Shown here piece after piece: positions 36,477-48,388 of a stretch of DNA of 64,000 bases (position 1 is its first letter; every line of letters begins with the position of its first letter). The position numbers and the translations under genes are program-made. The stretch spans positions 1-64,000 of the forward strand of contig PKDC01000012.1 of NCBI GenBank assembly GCA_002862435.1. Reading direction: 5' to 3'. The notes under the pieces were generated by a model. That model saw only the letters and a program-made list of their open reading frames with translations. It did no database searches and had not been told where the DNA came from. This DNA is from Pseudomonadota bacterium (lineage in GTDB: Bacteria; Pseudomonadota; Gammaproteobacteria; UBA5335).

Positions 36477-39344
36477 TCACCCGCCGCTGACCAACAGGGC
36501 CAAGGGTACCTGGGTGAATACGCCGGTGAGATCTCCTTCCGAAAGAGCAGGCCATAACTCGCCCGTCAGCAGATTGCGCCAGGGACCGGCAGGCAAGGCG
36601 GCCTCCGTCTGCAGTTGCGTGCCTGCCCACAGCGCACTGGTCAGGCGCGTCGCATCCCCTGCGCACAAGGTATGGAGCAGACGCGGCGCCAGCACCACCA
36701 CGGCGCGGCCCTCCCAGAGTCGGGCGAAGGTACACACATGATCTGCCGCTGGCCCCATCACCGTGAGCGGCAGATAGCTGCCACGTTGGAAGAGTTCCGG
36801 ATCCTGGCGGCGAAGGTTCAACACCGTCTGGATCAAATGCAGCTTCAGCATCCCGCCGGCGCGATCCGCCGCGACCGCCGCCCAGCGTTCTCGCGGATCG
36901 GCGATACCCTGTAAATGCGCCAAGGCTTGCTGACGTTTTTCGTAATCCACCGGGCGGCGATTGTCCGGGTCCACCAGGGTCAACATCTCCAGTTCGGTGC
37001 CCTGATAGATGTCGGGCATACCGGGCACGGTCAACTGGAGCGCGCTCTGGGACAGGCTGTTCCATAGTCCGAATGGGATCAGGGGCGCGACGAAGCGGGC
37101 GAGATCCTCCGGGAACGGATTGTTGGCGCCGATTTCCAGAATGCCCCGCACGAAGCGCTCCAGCGCCGCTTCATAGGTCGGATCAGGTGAAAACCAAGAG
37201 CTTTGCTCCTTGCCTTCGCGCGCGGCCTTTTGCAGATAGGCCACCATGCGATCGGCATAATCCGGCTCCCGCGCCGCCTTGGCATCGCCGGGCCAGGTGC
37301 CGACCAGGGTCTGGTAGAGCAGATATTCATGGTGAGCGCTGGGCATGCGCGCGCCGTCCACCTCGGTCAGATAGCGCCGGTTCATGCGCGCCCAGCGCTG
37401 CAGACTTTCGGAAAACGCCTGGGGACATTCAGACAACACGTTCAGCCGCGCCCGCACATCCTCGCTGCGCTTGGTGTCGTGTGTAGTGCCCGCCAGCATC
37501 TGGTGGGAGAAACTTTGCGCGCGACGCTGGTTGTGATGATGGAAAGCGGCCACGCTGATTTCAGCGCGCGCCGGGTTGCTGCCCACTTCGTTCAAGGACG
37601 CCAGCGGGAAGACCCGATAGAACAGCGTGTCCTCCACCGACTTGGCGGTGACTGGCCCGGTGTACTGGGCAAAACGCATCGCGAAATCCTGGACCACCAG
37701 CCGCTGCAGCGGCGGCATGTCCTGGGGAACATCCAGACGCAGCACCCGATGGATGAAATCGTAGATGGTGGTTTCCTCGCGCGCCCGGCGTTTCTTGGCC
37801 TGAGCCACTGCCCAGTCCAGATCGCGGCGATCGTCTTCGGTCGCGCCCTGGGCATCCACATAGGTCCGGTAGACCGGAAAAGCCGCCACCACCTCGGCCA
37901 AGGCGCCGCGCAAGGCGTTCACGGTGAAGTCGCGGGTGAAAGGATCCACCTCGGCCAGCCGGGCGAGCCGGTTGGCCAGGACATTGAGTTCGCTGGCGAG
38001 GGTATTGCGCATGAGGGTGCGCTTGGCGAAATAGACCGCATCGCCCATGGACTCGGTGCGGCCGCTGAAATCGGCAAAGCACTGGCGCAGGCTCGCAAGA
38101 CCGCCGCCATCCACCTGTAAGCCATTCATCAGGCGAATGAATTCATAGCCCGTGGTGCCATGCACAGGCCAGGCGGTGCGCAGGGATTCGTGGTCGGCGA
38201 GAATCTTCTCCACCACCGTGTAGACCGCGGGCTCCGCGCTTTCCGGCTGTCCCAGCGCCGTGGCGCCAGCCGCCGCCAGACGGGCGAAATAGGCGGCCGG
38301 ATCATACAGGCCATCCGGATGATCGATGCGCAGGCCGTGGACCCGGCCCAGCCGCACCTGCTCCAGCACCAGGGCGTGGGTGGCGTCGAACACCTCCCCC
38401 TGCTCCATGCGCAAACCCGCCAGTTCGTTGATGTCGAAAAACCGCCGATAATTGATCTCATCCACGGCCACGCGCCAGAACGCCAACCGCCAGGGTTGTT
38501 GTTCCAGCAGCTCATGCAGACCGTCGGGCGCGGCCAGTTCGGCGCAACGGGCGTTCACCGTCGCGCTTTGATGAGCGATATGACCCGCGATGGCGGGGTT
38601 GCGCGCGACCAGTGCGCCCAAGGCGCGCTTGTGGATTTCCTTGTCGCGCTCCCGTTCGCGAATTGCCTCCGGCTCCGTCCGCGAACGGGCCGGCAGATGC
38701 CCGAAGGCCGTGATCAGACTTTCCAGTTCCAGCAGATCCGGATGATTGGCGCCCAATCGCTGGCGCAAGGCGTCGAGCTCCAAGCCCAGGATCCGCGGAT
38801 AGGTCGAGGGATCCAGCGGGAAGCGGTGCTCGAAATAATGCACTGAAAAACCGCCGGCGGCGGCATCGAAACGCAGCACCAGCTCGCCCCGGGCCAGGAT
38901 TTCGCCATAGGGACCACCCAGAATCGGAACCAGCACCTTGCCGTGAAGTTCGCGCTTGAGGGGATGCCAGTCGATGTCGAAAAAATTGGCCCAGGGCGAG
39001 GCCGGACCGTTTTCCAATACCGACAACCACCAGGGATTGTCATCCCCCATCACCCCCATGTGGTTGGGCACGATGTCCCAGATCTGGCCCATGCCATGGG
39101 CCTGAAGGATGCTGACCAGCGCCTCGAATCCGGCCATGCCCCCCAGCTCCGGATTGATCTGTCCATGGTCCACCACATCGTAGCCGTGGGTGCTGCCGGG
39201 GCGTGCCCGCAACACGGGGGAGAGGTAGACATGGGAAATACCGAGGGCTGCGAGGTAAGGAACCTGGGCAGCGGCATCGGCGAAGGTGAATCCGGCGTGC
39301 AACTGCAAACGATACGTCGCTGTCGGTCGATAGAGTGGATGCAT
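36477..39344 (-). CDS. treY: Malto-oligosyltrehalose synthase
   Basis: A 955-residue GH13 enzyme that turns the reducing-end glucose of a maltodextrin into a trehalosyl unit. Motifs are Y-R-L-Q-L-H-A-G-F-T-F at the start, W-D-I-V-P-N-H-M-G-V (region I), G-L-R-I-D-H-P-D-G-L-Y-D-P (nucleophile Asp), V-V-E-K-I-L (acid Glu) and the TreY-specific T-H-D-T-K-R-S-E-D-V-R-A-R. It starts 3 bp after treZ, so the two steps of trehalose release are co-translated. Confidence 0.95.
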   Translation of the reverse strand: MHPLYRPTATYRLQLHAGFTFADAAAQVPYLAALGISHVYLSPVLRARPGSTHGYDVVDHGQINPELGGMAGFEALVSILQAHGMGQIWDIVPNHMGVMGDDNPWWLSVLENGPASPWANFFDIDWHPLKRELHGKVLVPILGGPYGEILARGELVLRFDAAAGGFSVHYFEHRFPLDPSTYPRILGLELDALRQRLGANHPDLLELESLITAFGHLPARSRTEPEAIRERERDKEIHKRALGALVARNPAIAGHIAHQSATVNARCAELAAPDGLHELLEQQPWRLAFWRVAVDEINYRRFFDINELAGLRMEQGEVFDATHALVLEQVRLGRVHGLRIDHPDGLYDPAAYFARLAAAGATALGQPESAEPAVYTVVEKILADHESLRTAWPVHGTTGYEFIRLMNGLQVDGGGLASLRQCFADFSGRTESMGDAVYFAKRTLMRNTLASELNVLANRLARLAEVDPFTRDFTVNALRGALAEVVAAFPVYRTYVDAQGATEDDRRDLDWAVAQAKKRRAREETTIYDFIHRVLRLDVPQDMPPLQRLVVQDFAMRFAQYTGPVTAKSVEDTLFYRVFPLASLNEVGSNPARAEISVAAFHHHNQRRAQSFSHQMLAGTTHDTKRSEDVRARLNVLSECPQAFSESLQRWARMNRRYLTEVDGARMPSAHHEYLLYQTLVGTWPGDAKAAREPDYADRMVAYLQKAAREGKEQSSWFSPDPTYEAALERFVRGILEIGANNPFPEDLARFVAPLIPFGLWNSLSQSALQLTVPGMPDIYQGTELEMLTLVDPDNRRPVDYEKRQQALAHLQGIADPRERWAAVAADRAGGMLKLHLIQTVLNLRRQDPELFQRGSYLPLTVMGPAADHVCTFARLWEGRAVVVLAPRLLHTLCAGDATRLTSALWAGTQLQTEAALPAGPWRNLLTGELWPALSEGDLTGVFTQVPLALLVSGG

Positions 39345-39347
39345 CGG

Positions 39348-41172
39348 TCAGCGCTCCGCCCCGGTTCGCCACCAAATCACGCTCCAGGGAGGCAGCCTGT
39401 CGCTCGCGGCATCGACAGCGGCACTGTGATAAATCACCGGGCCATCAATCGTCATCGCCGGGAAAGCAGCCGGCTTGTCGCCCAGGTTGGCCGCCAGCGC
39501 CAGCGTCGCCGTGCCTGGCCAGCGCCAGCACGCACGGAGCAAGGAACCGCTGACTTGGGCCTCCGCGCTTGGCGGACCATCAATCTCCAGTAACGGGGCG
39601 ATATGGCGCGCGCGCAGCGCCAGCAGTTGCCGATGCAGCGCCAGCCACTGCTGATTTTCGGCATGATGGCTTTCCGCCCAATCCAGACGGCTGGCCGCAA
39701 AGGTCTCCGGACTGGTCGGGTCCGGGATGCGCGCTCGCACCTCGGCGTCGGCGAAGGCCGGGAAAGCGGCGAATTCCTTGCGTCGCCCGTCACGCACCGC
39801 AGCCCCCAGTTCGCCGGCAAAATCGCAGAAAAACAGGAAGGGTCGCTGGCTGCCCCATTCTTGGCCCATGAACAGCAACGGTGGGCTGGGCGCCAAGAGC
39901 AGGATTTCGGTCAGCGCACGCAGCCGCGGCGCGGGGGCCAACTGGGTCAGCCGCTCTCCCAGGGCGCGGTTGCCAATCTGGTCGTGGTTTTGCAGAAAAT
40001 TCACGAAAGCCGTGGGGGGCAGGTGCGCGCTGGGTTCACCGCGGCGCTCACCGTTGCGGAAAGAAGAGGGATCGTCCTGATAGGCAAAGCCCTCCGTCAA
40101 ACAGCGGGCGAGCTGCTGCAAGGGCTGCTCGGCGAAATCGCGGTAGTAGCCAACCTCCTCGCCAGTGGCCAGTACATGGGCGGCATGATGGAAGTCGTCG
40201 TTCCACTGGGCCGTGTGGAAATGGGGCCGGCCGGTGCTGTCGCGGGCCAGAAAGCGCGCCTGATTGGCCTCGTTTTCCAGAATCAGGTGCGTCTCGCGCG
40301 TGCGCCCAAAACGGCCGTGCACGGCTTGGGCCAGCGCTTCGAGGATATGGGGCTCGGAATCATCGCGAATGGCATGCACGGCGTCCAGACGCAGGCCGTC
40401 AAAGTGATATTCCTCCAGCCAGTAGAGGGCATTGTGGATGAAGTAGGCGCGCACGCTGGCGCTGTCGTCATCGTCGAAATTGATGGCATCCCCCCACGGC
40501 GTGTTGTGGCGGGCGGTAAAGAAAGAAGGCGCGTAAGCGCCGAGATAGTTGCCATCCGGCCCGAAGTGGTTGTAGACCACGTCCAGCAGCACCATCAGAC
40601 CGCGCCCATGCGCCGCGTCGATCAGCCGCTTCAGGTCCTCGGGCCGGCCATAGACGCTGTCGGGCGCGAAGGGCAGCACGCCGTCGTAGCCCCAGTTGCG
40701 CTGCCCCGGGAAATCCGCCAGCGGCATCAGCTCCAGCGCGGTCACGCCCAGTTCGGCCAGATAATCGAGCCGGTCGATGACGCCCTGGTAGTTTCCCGCG
40801 GGACTGAAGCTGCCCACATGCAACTCATAGATGACGGCTTCCCCCCAGGGTCGCCCGCGCCAGGGGTCGTGCTGCCAGCGGTAGGCCGCCGGGTCGATCA
40901 GTTCGCTCGGTCCGTGGACATCCCGGGGCTGGAAGCGGGAGGCCGGATCGGGCACCGCCAGGCCGCTATCCAGGCGGAAACAATAATGCTGGCCGGTTCG
41001 CGCTCGATCCGTGACCACATCGAACCATCCCGCGCCACGGGCCTGCATCGGCAACAGGTGGTCGGTGATGCCATCGAACAACTGCAGCTTCGGGGCGTCC
41101 TGTCCCGGCGCCCACAAACGGAAATGCACCCGTCCATCGGCCAGTCGCTGCGGACCGAACGGCATCTCGTGC

Positions 41173-41195
<23 letters not shown>
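39348..41195 (-). CDS. treZ: Malto-oligosyltrehalose trehalohydrolase
   Basis: A 615-residue GH13 enzyme that cuts trehalose off the TreY product. It has an N-terminal CBM48-like domain (F-R-L-W-A-P-G-Q-D), then D-V-V-Y-N-H-F-G-P, G-L-R-L-D-A-V-H-A-I (Asp), L-I-L-E-N-E-A-N (Glu) and L-Q-N-H-D-Q-I-G. The start at 41195 overlaps the end of glgX by 23 bp, which fits tight coupling; no later Met keeps the first beta strand. Confidence 0.94.
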
Positions 41196-43335
<2,140 letters not shown>

Positions 43336-43761
43336 GGACTCAATTCCTTTGCGGTCTGGGTCGGCCGGATGATCCCGGACATCGACCTGCAGCAAATCGG
43401 ATCAGACGCCGATACCCTGCCAGGATGCAGCGAGGAGGGCTCCGGGAGCGGCAGTCCCTATTGCAGGAACGGGGCCAAGATATGGGCAATCGAGGTGGAA
43501 AAGCATGTGCAACGAACGCGGCAGTCGAAACTTGCGGGCACTTGGCGTGCCGCAAGCCGACCGTGGCAGGTTACCCCGTCACAGCTTGCAGGGTCCAGCC
43601 CCAGGGCAAAATCGCTGGACCGTGCAGTGGAGGCAAAAACGGCTGCGTGCGAGAAATCCAGCGTTGAGCTGCGCCGTTGTCATCGCCGCGAACTTGTCAG
43701 CGCGGCATCGCTCTCGCTATAAGAGGCCAAACCTGACAAGAACCCGTGGAGGATATGGCGT
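43336..43761. other. 426-bp divergent gap between glgX and the SDR gene
   Basis: No gene is supported. It should hold the glgX-treZ-treY promoter (minus strand) and the promoter of the SDR gene (plus strand, listed separately). The sequence is less GC-rich than its flanks. No clear hairpin or repeat was seen. Confidence 0.4.
43694..43723 (+). promoter_or_regulatory. Sigma-70-type promoter for the SDR gene
   Basis: TTGTCA (43694-43699), an 18-base spacer, then TATAAG (43718-43723), 38 bp before the ATG at 43762. A GGAGG ribosome site lies at 43748-43752. Confidence 0.45.
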
Positions 43762-44643
43762 ATGACAGGTGTCATGATCGTCGGCTGTGGCGACATCGGC
43801 CAACGCATCGCTGCACTTTTTGCCGAGCGCCGCACGCCCCTGTGGGGGTTGGTACAAACCGCGGCCAGCCTGCAGCATCTGCGCGCCCTGCCCATGGAAG
43901 CCGTGCAGGCGGACCTGGATCGCTCGGGCGCGACCACCTGGCCGGTCTGGATGGCCGGCGCCATCCTGTATTACCTGGTGCCGCCGCCACGGGAAGGTCA
44001 CGCCGATCCGCGGCTGCAACGCTTCCTCGCCAACATCCCCGCCGACCAGAAACCGCGCCGCATCGTCTACATCAGCACCAGCGCCGTCTATGGCCATCGG
44101 GACGGCGAATGGGTGGACGAGGAGACACCACCGGCGCCGGACAGTGATCGGGGCCGCCGGCGTCTGGCGGCCGAGCAGGCGTTGCAGGCCTGGTGCGCCG
44201 CCCAGGGCGTCGCGTTCGTCATCCTGCGCGTGCCGGGCATCTATGGCCCCGGCCGGCTCCCCCTCAAGCGCCTGCAGAGCGGGGCGCCACTGGTGGATGA
44301 ACGGGAGTCGTCCTTCACCAACCGCATCCATGCCGACGACCTGGCGCAAGCCTGTGTTGCCGCAGCCGACCGCGCACCCGACAACCGCATCTACAACATC
44401 AGCGATGGTCATCCCACCACCATGACCGACTACATGCTGCAAATCGCCGACCTGCTGGGTCTGGAGGCACCGCCCATCATCAGCCTGAACGAGGCCCAGG
44501 CCGTGCTGAGCCCTGCCCTGCTGTCGTTCCTCAACGAATCCAAGCGGCTGGACAATCGCCGCATGCTCAAGGAACTGGGCATCCGGCTGCGTTACCCGAC
44601 CCTCCGGCAGGGCCTGCCCGCCTGCCTGCCGGAAGAGGTCTAA
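43762..44643 (+). CDS. SDR-family NAD(P)-dependent epimerase/oxidoreductase
   Basis: A 293-residue Rossmann protein. The N-terminal dinucleotide motif is V-G-C-G-D-I-G (about 7-13). Y-I-S-T-S-A-V-Y-G-H follows at the usual active-site strand, and R-V-P-G-I-Y-G-P-G-R-L matches extended SDRs of the epimerase type. The catalytic Tyr-x-x-x-Lys is not clear: the Tyr of V-Y-G lacks a Lys four residues on, so catalysis may be atypical. It resembles YeeZ-like proteins of unknown substrate. Its 3' end is 12 bp from the convergent peroxiredoxin-like gene. Confidence 0.8.
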   Translation: MTGVMIVGCGDIGQRIAALFAERRTPLWGLVQTAASLQHLRALPMEAVQADLDRSGATTWPVWMAGAILYYLVPPPREGHADPRLQRFLANIPADQKPRRIVYISTSAVYGHRDGEWVDEETPPAPDSDRGRRRLAAEQALQAWCAAQGVAFVILRVPGIYGPGRLPLKRLQSGAPLVDERESSFTNRIHADDLAQACVAAADRAPDNRIYNISDGHPTTMTDYMLQIADLLGLEAPPIISLNEAQAVLSPALLSFLNESKRLDNRRMLKELGIRLRYPTLRQGLPACLPEEV

Positions 44644-44655
44644 CACGTCAGGGAT

Positions 44656-45207
44656 TCAGGACGCGCGTGCGGCCCCCAGCGCCTGCGCCTCGGCCAGCAG
44701 CACCGCCGGCTCGGGCAGGTCGGTGATGGTGCGGCCGTAATGGGCGTGGCGGATCACGCCAGCGCCATCGATCACGAATGCGGCGGGCTGCTGGGTTTCC
44801 CGGCCTTCGAAAGCGCCATGCCCGTACCCCTGGCGGATGGCCCGGAAAATGACAGGCAGGTTGCCCGGCGCCAGATAGCCCGCCAGGCTGGCCTCGACCC
44901 CGTAGCTCGCATACACCCGCCCCTCGGGATCCCCCAGCAGTGCCGCGCCCGGAGCCTGGCGCTGGGCAAAGGCCGAGAGCCGTTCGGGGCTGGACTGGAA
45001 CACGATGGCCAGGGCAGCGCCGGCACGATCGAAATCGGGCGCGGCGCGGGTCAGCTCGACACTGGTCATCTGACAGACCGGGCAGCCCACATAGCGACTG
45101 AACACCAGCACCAAGGGCCGGCCCTTGAAACCAGACAGCGACACCGTCGTGCCAGCGGCATCGGGCAGGCTGAAGTCGGGCGCGGTATCTCCAGGATTGC
45201 ATTGCAT
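44656..45207 (-). CDS. Peroxiredoxin-like (AhpC/TSA) protein
   Basis: A 183-residue thioredoxin-fold protein: P-D-F-S-L-P-D at the start, then V-F-S-R-Y-V-G-C-P-V-C-Q with a C-x-x-C pair (about 44-47) at the peroxidatic position. This matches the AhpC/TSA family and the peroxiredoxin-like subgroup that carries C-P-x-C. It would reduce peroxides or act as a thiol oxidoreductase in the cytoplasm. The start at 45207 is chosen because GAGGAG is 7 bp upstream; an ATG two codons earlier is too close to it. It lies 95 bp downstream of ubiD on the same strand. Confidence 0.8.
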   Translation of the reverse strand: MQCNPGDTAPDFSLPDAAGTTVSLSGFKGRPLVLVFSRYVGCPVCQMTSVELTRAAPDFDRAGAALAIVFQSSPERLSAFAQRQAPGAALLGDPEGRVYASYGVEASLAGYLAPGNLPVIFRAIRQGYGHGAFEGRETQQPAAFVIDGAGVIRHAHYGRTITDLPEPAVLLAEAQALGAARAS

Positions 45208-45302
45208 GGTCATTCTCCTCCGATCTGTTCACGTTCTTTCAATGCGCGATAGAAACGCCGTGTGCTGGGCCACCGGACCCGCCAGGGAGCCGCCCCGCAC
45301 TG

Positions 45303-46766
45303 TCACAGGCCAAGTTGCGGCCACAGGGCGTCGACGCGCGCCTTGACCTCCGGGCTCATGGCAATCGGCCGACCCCACTCGCGCTGGGTTTCGCCGGGCC
45401 ACTTGTTGGTGGCATCCATCCCCATCTTGCCACCCAGGCCCGCCACCGGCGAGGCGAAATCCAGGTAGTCGATGGGACTGTTCTCCACCAAGTGCACATC
45501 CCGCACCGGGTCCATGCGGGTCGTCATGGCCCAGATCACATCCGGCCAGTTGCGCGCGTCGATGTCCTCGTCCACCACGATGACGATCTTGGTGTACATG
45601 AACTGGCGCAGGAAGGACCACACCCCGAACATCACCCGCTTGGCGTGCCCTGGGTACTGCTTGCGCATGCGCACCACCGCCAGCCGATACGAGCAACCCT
45701 CCGGCGGCAGGTAGAAATCCAGGATCTCCGGGAACTGCTTTTGCAGGATCGGCACGAACACCTCGTTCAGCGCCATGCCCAGGATCGCCGGCTCGTCCGG
45801 CGGGCGGCCGGTGTAGGTGCTGTGGTAGATGGGATCGTTGCGGTGGGTGATGCGGTCGATGGTGAACACCGGAAAGCGCTCCACCTCGTTGTAATAGCCG
45901 GTGTGGTCACCGAAGGGGCCTTCCGGCGCGATGTCGTTCGGGTGGATATGCCCCTCCAGCACGAACTCGGCACTGGCCGGCACCTGCAGGTCCGAGCCCT
46001 GGCACTTTGCCAGTTCGGTGCGTGAACCGCGCAGCAGCCCGGCAAAGGCATATTCCGACAGCGTATCGGGCACTGGCGTCACCGCGCCCAGGATGGTGGC
46101 CGGATCGGCGCCCAGCGCCACCGCCACCGGAAACGGCTCACCCGGATGGGCGCGCTGCCATTCAGCGAAATCCAGCGCCCCGCCGCGGTGCGCCAGCCAA
46201 CGCATGATGACCCGGTTGGGGCCGATCACCTGCTGGCGGTAGATCCCCAAGTTCTGGCGCGGCTTGTTCGGTCCGCGTGTGACCACCAGCCCCCAGGTGA
46301 TCAGGGGTCCGACGTCCCCCGGCCAACAGGTTTGAACCGGCAAGCGTGACAGGTCTACCTCGGCGCCTTCCCATACCTGCTGCTGACAGGCGGGCCAGCG
46401 CACCGTCTTGGGCGCCATGTCCAGCACCTTGCGCATGATGGGCAGGCTGTTCCAGGCATCGCGCAGCCCCTTGGGTGGCTCCGGCTCCTTCAGAAACGCC
46501 AGGGTATGGCCGATCTCGCGCAGCGCCGCCAGATCCTCGGCCCCCATGCCCAAGGCGACGCGGCGAGTCGTGCCGAACAGATTGGCCAGCAATGGGATCG
46601 ATGAGCCCTTGGGACGCTCGAACAACAGCGCCGGCCCTCCCGCGCGCAGGGTGCGGTCGCAGATTTCCGTCACCTCGAGCGATGGGTCCACCGGCACGCT
46701 GATGCGCTTGAGTTCGCCCTGTTGCTCCAGATGGCCGATGAAATCCCGCAGGTCCCGATATTTCAA
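45303..46766 (-). CDS. ubiD: UbiD, 4-hydroxy-3-polyprenylbenzoate decarboxylase
   Basis: A 487-residue decarboxylase of the ubiquinone pathway that depends on prenylated FMN. Full length, with [10 protein letters not shown] at the start and the family runs [23 protein letters not shown] and [16 protein letters not shown], where the cofactor/metal site lies. The start codon is TTG (46764-46766), supported by GAGGAG 8 bp upstream and by the exact family N-terminus. The UbiX partner that makes the cofactor is not in the window. Confidence 0.95.
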   Translation of the reverse strand: MKYRDLRDFIGHLEQQGELKRISVPVDPSLEVTEICDRTLRAGGPALLFERPKGSSIPLLANLFGTTRRVALGMGAEDLAALREIGHTLAFLKEPEPPKGLRDAWNSLPIMRKVLDMAPKTVRWPACQQQVWEGAEVDLSRLPVQTCWPGDVGPLITWGLVVTRGPNKPRQNLGIYRQQVIGPNRVIMRWLAHRGGALDFAEWQRAHPGEPFPVAVALGADPATILGAVTPVPDTLSEYAFAGLLRGSRTELAKCQGSDLQVPASAEFVLEGHIHPNDIAPEGPFGDHTGYYNEVERFPVFTIDRITHRNDPIYHSTYTGRPPDEPAILGMALNEVFVPILQKQFPEILDFYLPPEGCSYRLAVVRMRKQYPGHAKRVMFGVWSFLRQFMYTKIVIVVDEDIDARNWPDVIWAMTTRMDPVRDVHLVENSPIDYLDFASPVAGLGGKMGMDATNKWPGETQREWGRPIAMSPEVKARVDALWPQLGL

Positions 46767-46796
46767 AGAATCATCTCCTCGTTATGATGGGCGTCT

Positions 46797-47924
46797 TCAA
46801 CCCGCGCGCAGCAGGCAGCGCCGCCCCCAACAGGCGGCCAGCGCGGCATTCAGCGCGCCCGGTGTCGGCGGCTCGATCCCCTGCTCCGGCTGCAGTTCCG
46901 CCAGCCGTTCGAGACAGCCCATCAAGTCCTCAGTCTGCAGCCTGCGCCGCGCGCGGCGCAGGCTTTCCACCCGGGCGCATTCGGCATCGGTAAATCCGCC
47001 AGCCAGAGCACGTTCGATCCCGCTTTCCAGGAGCGGGATAGAACGGGCGTCATCGATGCGCAGCCACCACAATCCCTGCCCGCCGACCCATTCCAATCGG
47101 CTGTCGAGGCTGTAGAGCGGTGCCGACCCTGCGCGCAAGCCGCGCGACAGCCGCCCCAGCAGCGGATGGGCCAGCAGGTCCGCCAGCCAGGAGACGGCCT
47201 CACTTATCGTCGACTCGAACGGCAACAGCCAGAGAGCGCCGGCTCCCGCCGCCTCGGGCAGACGGGCATCACAGTGCTGCGCAGGCACTGACGGCGGGAT
47301 CACGGGTGCCGGCGCCACCACCGGCAACTGCCCCAAAGGCTCGGCCACCGCGACCAAGGCCGCCAGATCGACATCGCCGGCGGCCGTGATCCGTAGCCTT
47401 GGGCCTACAAGCAGGCGTTGCCGGAAAGCGGCCAAGCCGGCCGAATCGATGGCGGGCACCACCGCCAGCGGGCGACTGAGCGGATGATCCCCGAAGCGGG
47501 CGCAAAGGGCCAGGCTTTCCCAGGCATCGGCGGTCGCCGCCAACTGGAGCTCATGGCTCAATACGCGTGCTTCCTGCGCCATCACCGCGGCGCTCGGCAA
47601 AGGCGCCCGCAACGCCTGAACCAGCGCCTCCAACACCTCGGGCGCGAACCATGCCGGCACCAGGCCATGCCAGACCGTCCATTCCCGTCCGCTCTGGCCA
47701 TTGAGCAAGCCGCCCCAGCGCGCGAGCGCAGCCGGATCCAGCGCCTCGCAGACCAGATGCTCGAGCAGATGCGCGGCGCCGTCCTCGCCCGCACCTTCAT
47801 CGACGCGGCCGGCACGCCACCACAGCGCCAGCGCGACCGCCGACCGGCCCGCCACGGACTGCGCACGCAGTTCAACACCGTTGGCCCAAGTCACCGTTTG
47901 AATCTGGGCTGCCGGATCCATCAT
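46797..47924 (-). CDS. M16-family (insulinase-like) zinc peptidase, short form
   Basis: A 375-residue protein with the inverted zinc motif H-L-L-E-H (about residues 51-55) and a downstream Glu in E-A-R-V-L-S-H-E-L about 70 residues on, as in pitrilysin-family peptidases. It is shorter than the usual 430-460 residues and appears to carry one catalytic and one truncated companion domain. No signal peptide is evident. It lies 30 bp upstream of ubiD on the same strand; the pairing has no obvious meaning. The substrate is unknown. Confidence 0.75.
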   Translation of the reverse strand: MMDPAAQIQTVTWANGVELRAQSVAGRSAVALALWWRAGRVDEGAGEDGAAHLLEHLVCEALDPAALARWGGLLNGQSGREWTVWHGLVPAWFAPEVLEALVQALRAPLPSAAVMAQEARVLSHELQLAATADAWESLALCARFGDHPLSRPLAVVPAIDSAGLAAFRQRLLVGPRLRITAAGDVDLAALVAVAEPLGQLPVVAPAPVIPPSVPAQHCDARLPEAAGAGALWLLPFESTISEAVSWLADLLAHPLLGRLSRGLRAGSAPLYSLDSRLEWVGGQGLWWLRIDDARSIPLLESGIERALAGGFTDAECARVESLRRARRRLQTEDLMGCLERLAELQPEQGIEPPTPGALNAALAACWGRRCLLRAG

Positions 47925-48249
47925 GGCCCAAGACCCGTGATGATCGCACCAAGCCAGTGCGGCGCAGCATGGCGCCGATCGCTCGCATGACGGCGGTGGG
48001 CAACGCCGGGACGCCAGCGAGCAGCCATCCAGGACGGTGGCTCACGACCCAACAGCGCGCCGTGGAAGCTGCGGAAATGCTGCATTTCGCCCGACCAAGC
48101 CGCACCGCTCAATAGTGGGCGCGAGAGCGCATCAGACGGCCAACGGGGGGGCGGGGCAAGTCCGATCCACGTGTTGGCACAGGGTGTGCTGGATTGAAAG
48201 GCGACGCGAGCGGGCATGGTTTTCATTTTCCCACGCGATCCATCAAGGC

Positions 48250-48340
48250 AACTAGGGTTCCGGCCTCCACGGGGGTGACTGGTCCGAGGGTTGCCGGCCC
48301 CAGCGGGGCTGCACCGGCGGGACAAAAGCCCGGGAGGACC
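48250..48340 (+). ncRNA. Guanidine-I (ykkC) riboswitch
   Basis: The 5' leader of the transporter operon contains the conserved blocks of the guanidine-I aptamer in order: ACTAGGGTTCCG (48251-48262), ACTGGTCCGAG (48278-48288) and GGGACAAAAGCCCGGGAG (48319-48336), the last being the P3 hairpin. Guanidine binding turns on guanidine export or breakdown genes. The first gene starts 48 nt downstream. A short stem GAGGACC/GGCCCTC (48334-48354) overlaps the 3' conserved strand and may be the switching helix. No T-run follows, so translational control or a non-standard terminator is possible. The 325 bp upstream (47925-48249) hold no gene I can support and should contain the promoter, which I could not identify. 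Confidence 0.93.
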
Positions 48341-48388
48341 AAATGGCCCTCTCGCGCGCTGTGTTTCATTCCCACCGGAGGATCCGAC

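Noticed and set aside
47921-48226. 101-codon minus-strand frame from ATG 48226 whose TGA overlaps the M16 peptidase ATG
   Set aside because: The overlap looked like translational coupling, but the peptide is Arg/Pro/Trp/His-rich with no recognisable family and no strong ribosome site.
48190-48250. Sigma-70 promoter for the guanidine operon (TTGAAA at 48194 with a weak -10 near 48217)
   Set aside because: The -10 match is poor; a promoter must exist nearby, but I cannot place it from sequence.
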